Source of the DNA: Glaciecola sp. UBA2563
Lineage (GTDB): Bacteria; Pseudomonadota; Gammaproteobacteria; Enterobacterales; Alteromonadaceae
Direction: 5' to 3'
Assembly: GCA_002340325.1 (NCBI GenBank)
Contig: DDLV01000108.1
Coordinates: 21,630 to 85,629, forward strand
DNA: 64,000 nucleotides
Shown: positions 61,311-64,000 of the stretch, one piece after another
How positions within the stretch are numbered: the first letter of the stretch is position 1
Layout of the letters: every line of letters starts with the position of its first letter
Notes under the pieces: model-generated
Told to the model about the DNA's origin: nothing
What the model saw: the letters and a program-made list of their open reading frames with translations, nothing else
Databases searched by the model: none
Program-made: the position numbers and the translations under genes

Positions 61311-61739
61311 ATGATCCAACTTGCTTACACAAGCACCGCTGTAGAACCAATGTCAAAACTTGAACTGCTTAAATTGCTTCAACAGGCGAGAGAGTTTAAT
61401 CTAAAAAATGAGATCACAGGGATCTTAATGTATAAAGAGCAGTCATTTTTCCAAGTCATTGAAGGGGAGAAAGACGTCGTCAATAACCTTTTACTCTCAA
61501 TACTCGATGATCCTCGACATTATGATTTAGGCGTCATTTATAACCGAGAAATCTCTATTAGAGATTTCAGTACATGGAGTATGGGGTTTGTAAATTTAGA
61601 GTCCAATGATTACGATTTAGATGGTTGGGAAAACAGAGGATTTGAATTCCCACTGCAAAATGAAAATGGAAACCTCACTCAAATGATCAGTGTTCGGCAA
61701 GCGAGCCATCTAGTGAGATCGTTTTCGCAAAGAGCGTAA
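61311..61739 (+). CDS. Short BLUF blue-light photoreceptor
   Basis: A 142-residue single-domain BLUF protein binding FAD and sensing blue light. The photocycle residues are present: Y6 (LAYTSTA), N30 (EFNLKNEITG) and Q48 (FFQVIEG), with W/M in TWSMGF near 90. The DDPRHYDL stretch also matches. A C-terminal helical tail (about 100-142) takes the place of an output domain, as in PixD-type proteins, so it should signal through a partner. No obvious partner is next to it; the S9 peptidase upstream is separate. It has its own promoter (61251-61278). Confidence 0.92.
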   Translation: MIQLAYTSTAVEPMSKLELLKLLQQAREFNLKNEITGILMYKEQSFFQVIEGEKDVVNNLLLSILDDPRHYDLGVIYNREISIRDFSTWSMGFVNLESNDYDLDGWENRGFEFPLQNENGNLTQMISVRQASHLVRSFSQRA

Positions 61740-61843
61740 ATCGACACCCTACATTTAAATTTCATATAACCACTGGATCAAACGCATTCTTGCAGTAATT
61801 ATTTATCTAATGAAATTAATTATATTTTTTGATTGGAAAGTAC

Positions 61844-62419
61844 ATGCGTGATATCGAACCCGATATGTCTGGAAAGAATGCATCACCTGTTCAGGAACAA
61901 TCCGTTGCCAATACTACGAACGCAAATATGCTTTCTTACATTGCTATTGGTCTATCGGTTTTGGCACTATTTGTGTCAGTTTTGGAGGTATCTTATTTGC
62001 ACGATGAAGTACGTTCGCAAGCGTGGCCATATCTGCAACTAAATATGCGTTATTCTGAAGAAGGATTTGAGCTCAATGTTATAAACAAAGGCGTTGGACC
62101 AGCCAAAGTAAGGTCGGTAAAGATGTTTTTGGACGATAATGAGGTAACGGACATTGATCAAGCCATTTTAGATACGGTTGGCCCTGAAAATGCCTTTAGT
62201 TATGAACTTTATTTTTCAAGGAATCCAGCGCCCGGGGTGATGAGTGCGGATGAAAAAGCAGTTTTCTTCAAAGTACCTTGGCAACCTAACACACGGTTAC
62301 TTACCCAAAGCTGGGCAAACCGGATTGATTTAACCGCATGTTACTGTTCAGTTTACGATCAGTGCTGGGTATCTCGAATGGGTCAAGGTGACCCAGTAAA
62401 AACCGAATATTGCGAATAA
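61844..62419 (+). CDS. Single-pass membrane protein of unknown function
   Basis: A 191-residue protein that I do not recognise. A polar N-terminus (about 1-28) precedes a transmembrane helix (about 30-50, LSYIAIGLSVLALFVSVLEV). A C-terminal domain outside the membrane shows beta-strand-like patterns (WPYLQLNMRYSEEGFELNVI, NKGVGPAKVRSVKMFLDD) and ends with four cysteines (ACYCSVYDQCW...EYC), likely disulfide-bonded. The 'NKGVGPAKV' motif is seen in several uncharacterised envelope proteins. GGAA lies before the ATG at 61844. A TTG at 61829 is a less likely start. Confidence 0.65.
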   Translation: MRDIEPDMSGKNASPVQEQSVANTTNANMLSYIAIGLSVLALFVSVLEVSYLHDEVRSQAWPYLQLNMRYSEEGFELNVINKGVGPAKVRSVKMFLDDNEVTDIDQAILDTVGPENAFSYELYFSRNPAPGVMSADEKAVFFKVPWQPNTRLLTQSWANRIDLTACYCSVYDQCWVSRMGQGDPVKTEYCE

Positions 62420-62544
62420 AAGTCAACCACAACGAATCCACTAACTTGCATCGTTGTAATGAGGACCCGTTGAGCAGTTTTGCAGCAGATTGTATCATTG
62501 TTGTATGATAGAGTCACCGTAACATCAGAAAGTTGTGAAAAAGC

Positions 62545-62976
62545 GTGGTGTCAATATCGCCGGAACTATTGATAGTTGTTGCAGCAATAAACTTTCTAAT
62601 ATCTTTGTTATTAGCATGGATTGCGTCTTTTATTGTTTATGCAAAAAACAAATTTTTGCAGAGATTTTTTGTCAGTACCCGATATTTAATTCGTGCGCAT
62701 ATCGATTTTTTGTTGATGAGTCTATTGTTGGTCGCAACTTTTTATTTAGTCAATCAGTTCGAATTAATTGTGCCTGATTACATACTTATCCTGGCGATTG
62801 TTGGAGCGATTTACAATCCATTAGGGTTTGTGATCTTGTCGGTCAAGCCACATTTATCCTCACCTACTTCAACACTAAGTAAAACCGTAACACTACTTGC
62901 TTTTATTCCGACAACTATTGGATTTGGTTACCCAATGGTGAAACTATTGTTGAGTCTAGGTCCTAGTATCATCTGA
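62545..62976 (+). CDS. Small integral membrane protein of unknown function
   Basis: A 143-residue protein with four predicted membrane helices (about 7-30, 50-68, 77-97, 115-138) and little else. No family is recognised. The start is taken as a GTG at 62545, and other starts are possible. It is 125 bases after the previous membrane-protein gene on the same strand, and it ends one base before the convergent flavoprotein gene. Confidence 0.6.
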   Translation: MVSISPELLIVVAAINFLISLLLAWIASFIVYAKNKFLQRFFVSTRYLIRAHIDFLLMSLLLVATFYLVNQFELIVPDYILILAIVGAIYNPLGFVILSVKPHLSSPTSTLSKTVTLLAFIPTTIGFGYPMVKLLLSLGPSII

Positions 62977-62977
62977 C

Positions 62978-63652
62978 CTATAGAAATGTCGCAATATCTT
63001 GCAATGCCTTCTTATGTAGTGCGTGTTCTGGCACAGTAGCATCATGTGCAGGGTAACCTACAATGACTAGCATATAAGCGCGTTCATCTTCGGGTCTATT
63101 ACAAATCTTACTTAAAAAACTCATCGGTTTTGGGGTGTGGGTTAACGTAGCCAGGCCTGCATTATGTAGTGCAGTGAGTAAAAAACCTGTTGCTATACCA
63201 ACAGACTCTTGGATGTAGTAGTTTTGTCTCTTTTCTTCAGAGTCAATCCCCCCTTTTTTTTGACTAAATACCACTATCAACCAAGGTGCGATTTCAAGAT
63301 ATGGTTTTTGCGCATCGGTTCCCAGAGGCTTTAATGCGTCGAGCCATTCGTCGTTCGCGCCACCATCATAAAATCTGCGTTCATGGATTTCAGCTTGTTC
63401 CCGTACTTGCCGTTTTACCTCTTTTGACGAAATAGCACAAAAATGCCATGGTTGGTGATTGGCGCCACTAGGCGCACTACCTGCTGTTTTTATGCAGTTT
63501 TCAATGATGGTTCTAGACACCGCTTTGTCGCTGAAGTTGCGAATACTATGCCGTCGTTGCAAGTTCTCTAGCCAGTCCGCTGAACGAGCCAGCATTTCAG
63601 CTTCAGGATATTCGATAAAGTCATCAAGAGGTTTATTGTCGTGTGTTTGCAT
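62978..63652 (-). CDS. Iodotyrosine deiodinase-like nitroreductase-fold flavoprotein
   Basis: A 224-residue FMN enzyme of the nitroreductase superfamily. RRHSIRNFSDK and AGSAPSGANHQPWHF bind the FMN phosphate and flavin as in IYD/BluB-type members. The substrate-zwitterion triad of iodotyrosine deiodinases is present: E91 and Y95 in ERRFY, and K116 before PYLE, with the same spacing as in the human enzyme (E157, Y161, K182). The later APWLIVVF, YYIQESVGIATGFLLTALHNAG and MLVIVGYPAHDATVPEH segments follow. It should dehalogenate halotyrosines or a related aromatic, though nitroreductase activity is also possible. I use the ATG at 63652 (the residue numbering then fits bacterial IYD); a TTG 16 codons earlier is possible. 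Confidence 0.82.
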   Translation of the reverse strand: MQTHDNKPLDDFIEYPEAEMLARSADWLENLQRRHSIRNFSDKAVSRTIIENCIKTAGSAPSGANHQPWHFCAISSKEVKRQVREQAEIHERRFYDGGANDEWLDALKPLGTDAQKPYLEIAPWLIVVFSQKKGGIDSEEKRQNYYIQESVGIATGFLLTALHNAGLATLTHTPKPMSFLSKICNRPEDERAYMLVIVGYPAHDATVPEHALHKKALQDIATFL

Positions 63653-63814
63653 GCTTTTGAGCTCATTGTAGGTCAATATATTGTTGCAAGTAGTGTTCAA
63701 ATCATATGGTCGTTATTGAGAGTTAACGATCGGTAGACAGCAACGTTTATCTCTCTCATTTTGCGTTGTTTATTATTATTGGAAACAAACAAATAGATGT
63801 GAAATAGTTTTTAC

Positions 63815-63842
63815 TTGTCAGAAGGTATTAGTTGAGTATAAT
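63815..63842 (+). promoter_or_regulatory. Stable-RNA promoter of tRNA-Trp
   Basis: TTGTCA (63815-63820), a 16-bp spacer and a perfect TATAAT (63837-63842), followed by a G/C-rich discriminator ACGCGTCCC. The discriminator is typical of growth-rate/stringently controlled stable RNA genes. The tRNA begins about 75 bases downstream of the expected start. Confidence 0.8.
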
Positions 63843-63923
63843 ACGCGTCCCTCCTTGATGTCGCTTTCTCTCCACCATAGGTTAAAATCGCTCAAGGTTG
63901 GTGTATCTAAAATGACAGAACTT

Positions 63924-64000
63924 AGGGGTGTAGTTCGAATTGGTAGAACAGCGGTCTCCAAAACCGATGGTTGGGGGTTCGAGTCCCTCCACCCCTGCCA
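63924..64000 (+). tRNA. trpT: tRNA-Trp (anticodon CCA)
   Basis: The 77-base gene includes the encoded CCA end. The acceptor stem AGGGGTG/CACCCCT, D stem GTTC/GAAC and T arm with TTCGAGT are all well formed. The anticodon loop CTCCAAA gives anticodon CCA, and the sequence closely follows E. coli tRNA-Trp. The outermost pair of the anticodon stem is a G-A mismatch (63951 with 63967), where E. coli has C-G. In this group tRNA-Trp usually precedes secE-nusG, which would lie just past the window. Confidence 0.95.

Noticed and set aside
62493..62510. TATCAT/ATGATA hairpin before the small membrane-protein gene
   Set aside because: It is A/T-rich, six pairs only and without a T-run. Such hairpins are expected by chance in A/T-rich gaps.
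1..64000. CRISPR arrays, prophage, integron or toxin-antitoxin modules
   Set aside because: I looked for regularly spaced direct repeats, phage structural genes, attC arrays with cassettes and small paired genes, and found none that hold up.

Overview
ORGANISM. The window reads as chromosome of a marine gammaproteobacterium close to the Alteromonadales (Alteromonas/Glaciecola-like). This is inferred from protein resemblance and gene order, not from a search. The evidence is the classic gammaproteobacterial block nnr-tsaE-amiB-mutL-miaA-hfq-hflX-hflK-hflC, a Zur and a FolE/FolM pair very like the enterobacterial ones, a DbpA-type helicase, and a tRNA-Trp with a stringent-type promoter at the right edge (in this group usually followed by secE-nusG). 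The base composition leans to AT, and TTG and GTG starts are frequent. LAYOUT. 1-5.5 kb: end of a secreted-protein gene, zur, nudC, hemE, queG and the bifunctional NAD(P)HX repair gene. 5.6-14.1 kb: the conserved cell-wall/mismatch-repair/tRNA-modification/Hfq/HflX/HflKC block, closed by a clear terminator. 14.1-21.9 kb: AbgT-type transporter, hemH, DUF4112, DUF2237, ubiG, a class III nucleotidyl cyclase, a degenerate GGDEF membrane protein and a GST. 21.9-30.2 kb: the four-gene ligase-associated DNA repair set (ATP-dependent ligase, MBL-fold exonuclease, Lhr-like helicase, PdeM phosphoesterase), split into two divergent halves by a soluble three-PAS chemoreceptor. 30.2-39.2 kb: two SDRs (one FolM), a small secreted repeat protein, folE, FAS1 protein, periplasmic catalase-like protein, M28 peptidase, GH13 lipoprotein and an aldo/keto reductase. 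39.2-39.9 kb: gene-free, holding a 267-bp nested palindrome. 39.9-47.5 kb: DinB-like protein, OlsF-type double acyltransferase, TPR protein, dbpA, MAPEG protein and an ABC exporter. 47.5-56.8 kb: ECF sigma / FecR / TonB-receptor signalling set followed by an exported DUF1800 + DUF1501 pair, then an IS4-type transposase remnant. 56.8-64 kb: a choice-of-anchor I lipoprotein with a Pho-box-like site upstream, an S9 peptidase, a BLUF photoreceptor, two orphan membrane proteins, an iodotyrosine-deiodinase-like flavoprotein and tRNA-Trp. HOW IT FITS. The left third is housekeeping. The most informative accessory parts are the split ligase/Lhr/exonuclease/PdeM repair set, the FecI-FecR-FecA type locus with its DUF1800/DUF1501 neighbours, and folM/folE set head to head, which fits tetrahydromonapterin supply. 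The best candidate for something undescribed is the cruciform-like element at 39305-39571. Other leads are the three-repeat secreted protein at 31141-31509, the exonuclease start that abuts a terminator hairpin, and the GGDEF protein whose nucleotide- and metal-binding residues are all changed. I found no CRISPR array, prophage, rRNA, or complete insertion sequence.
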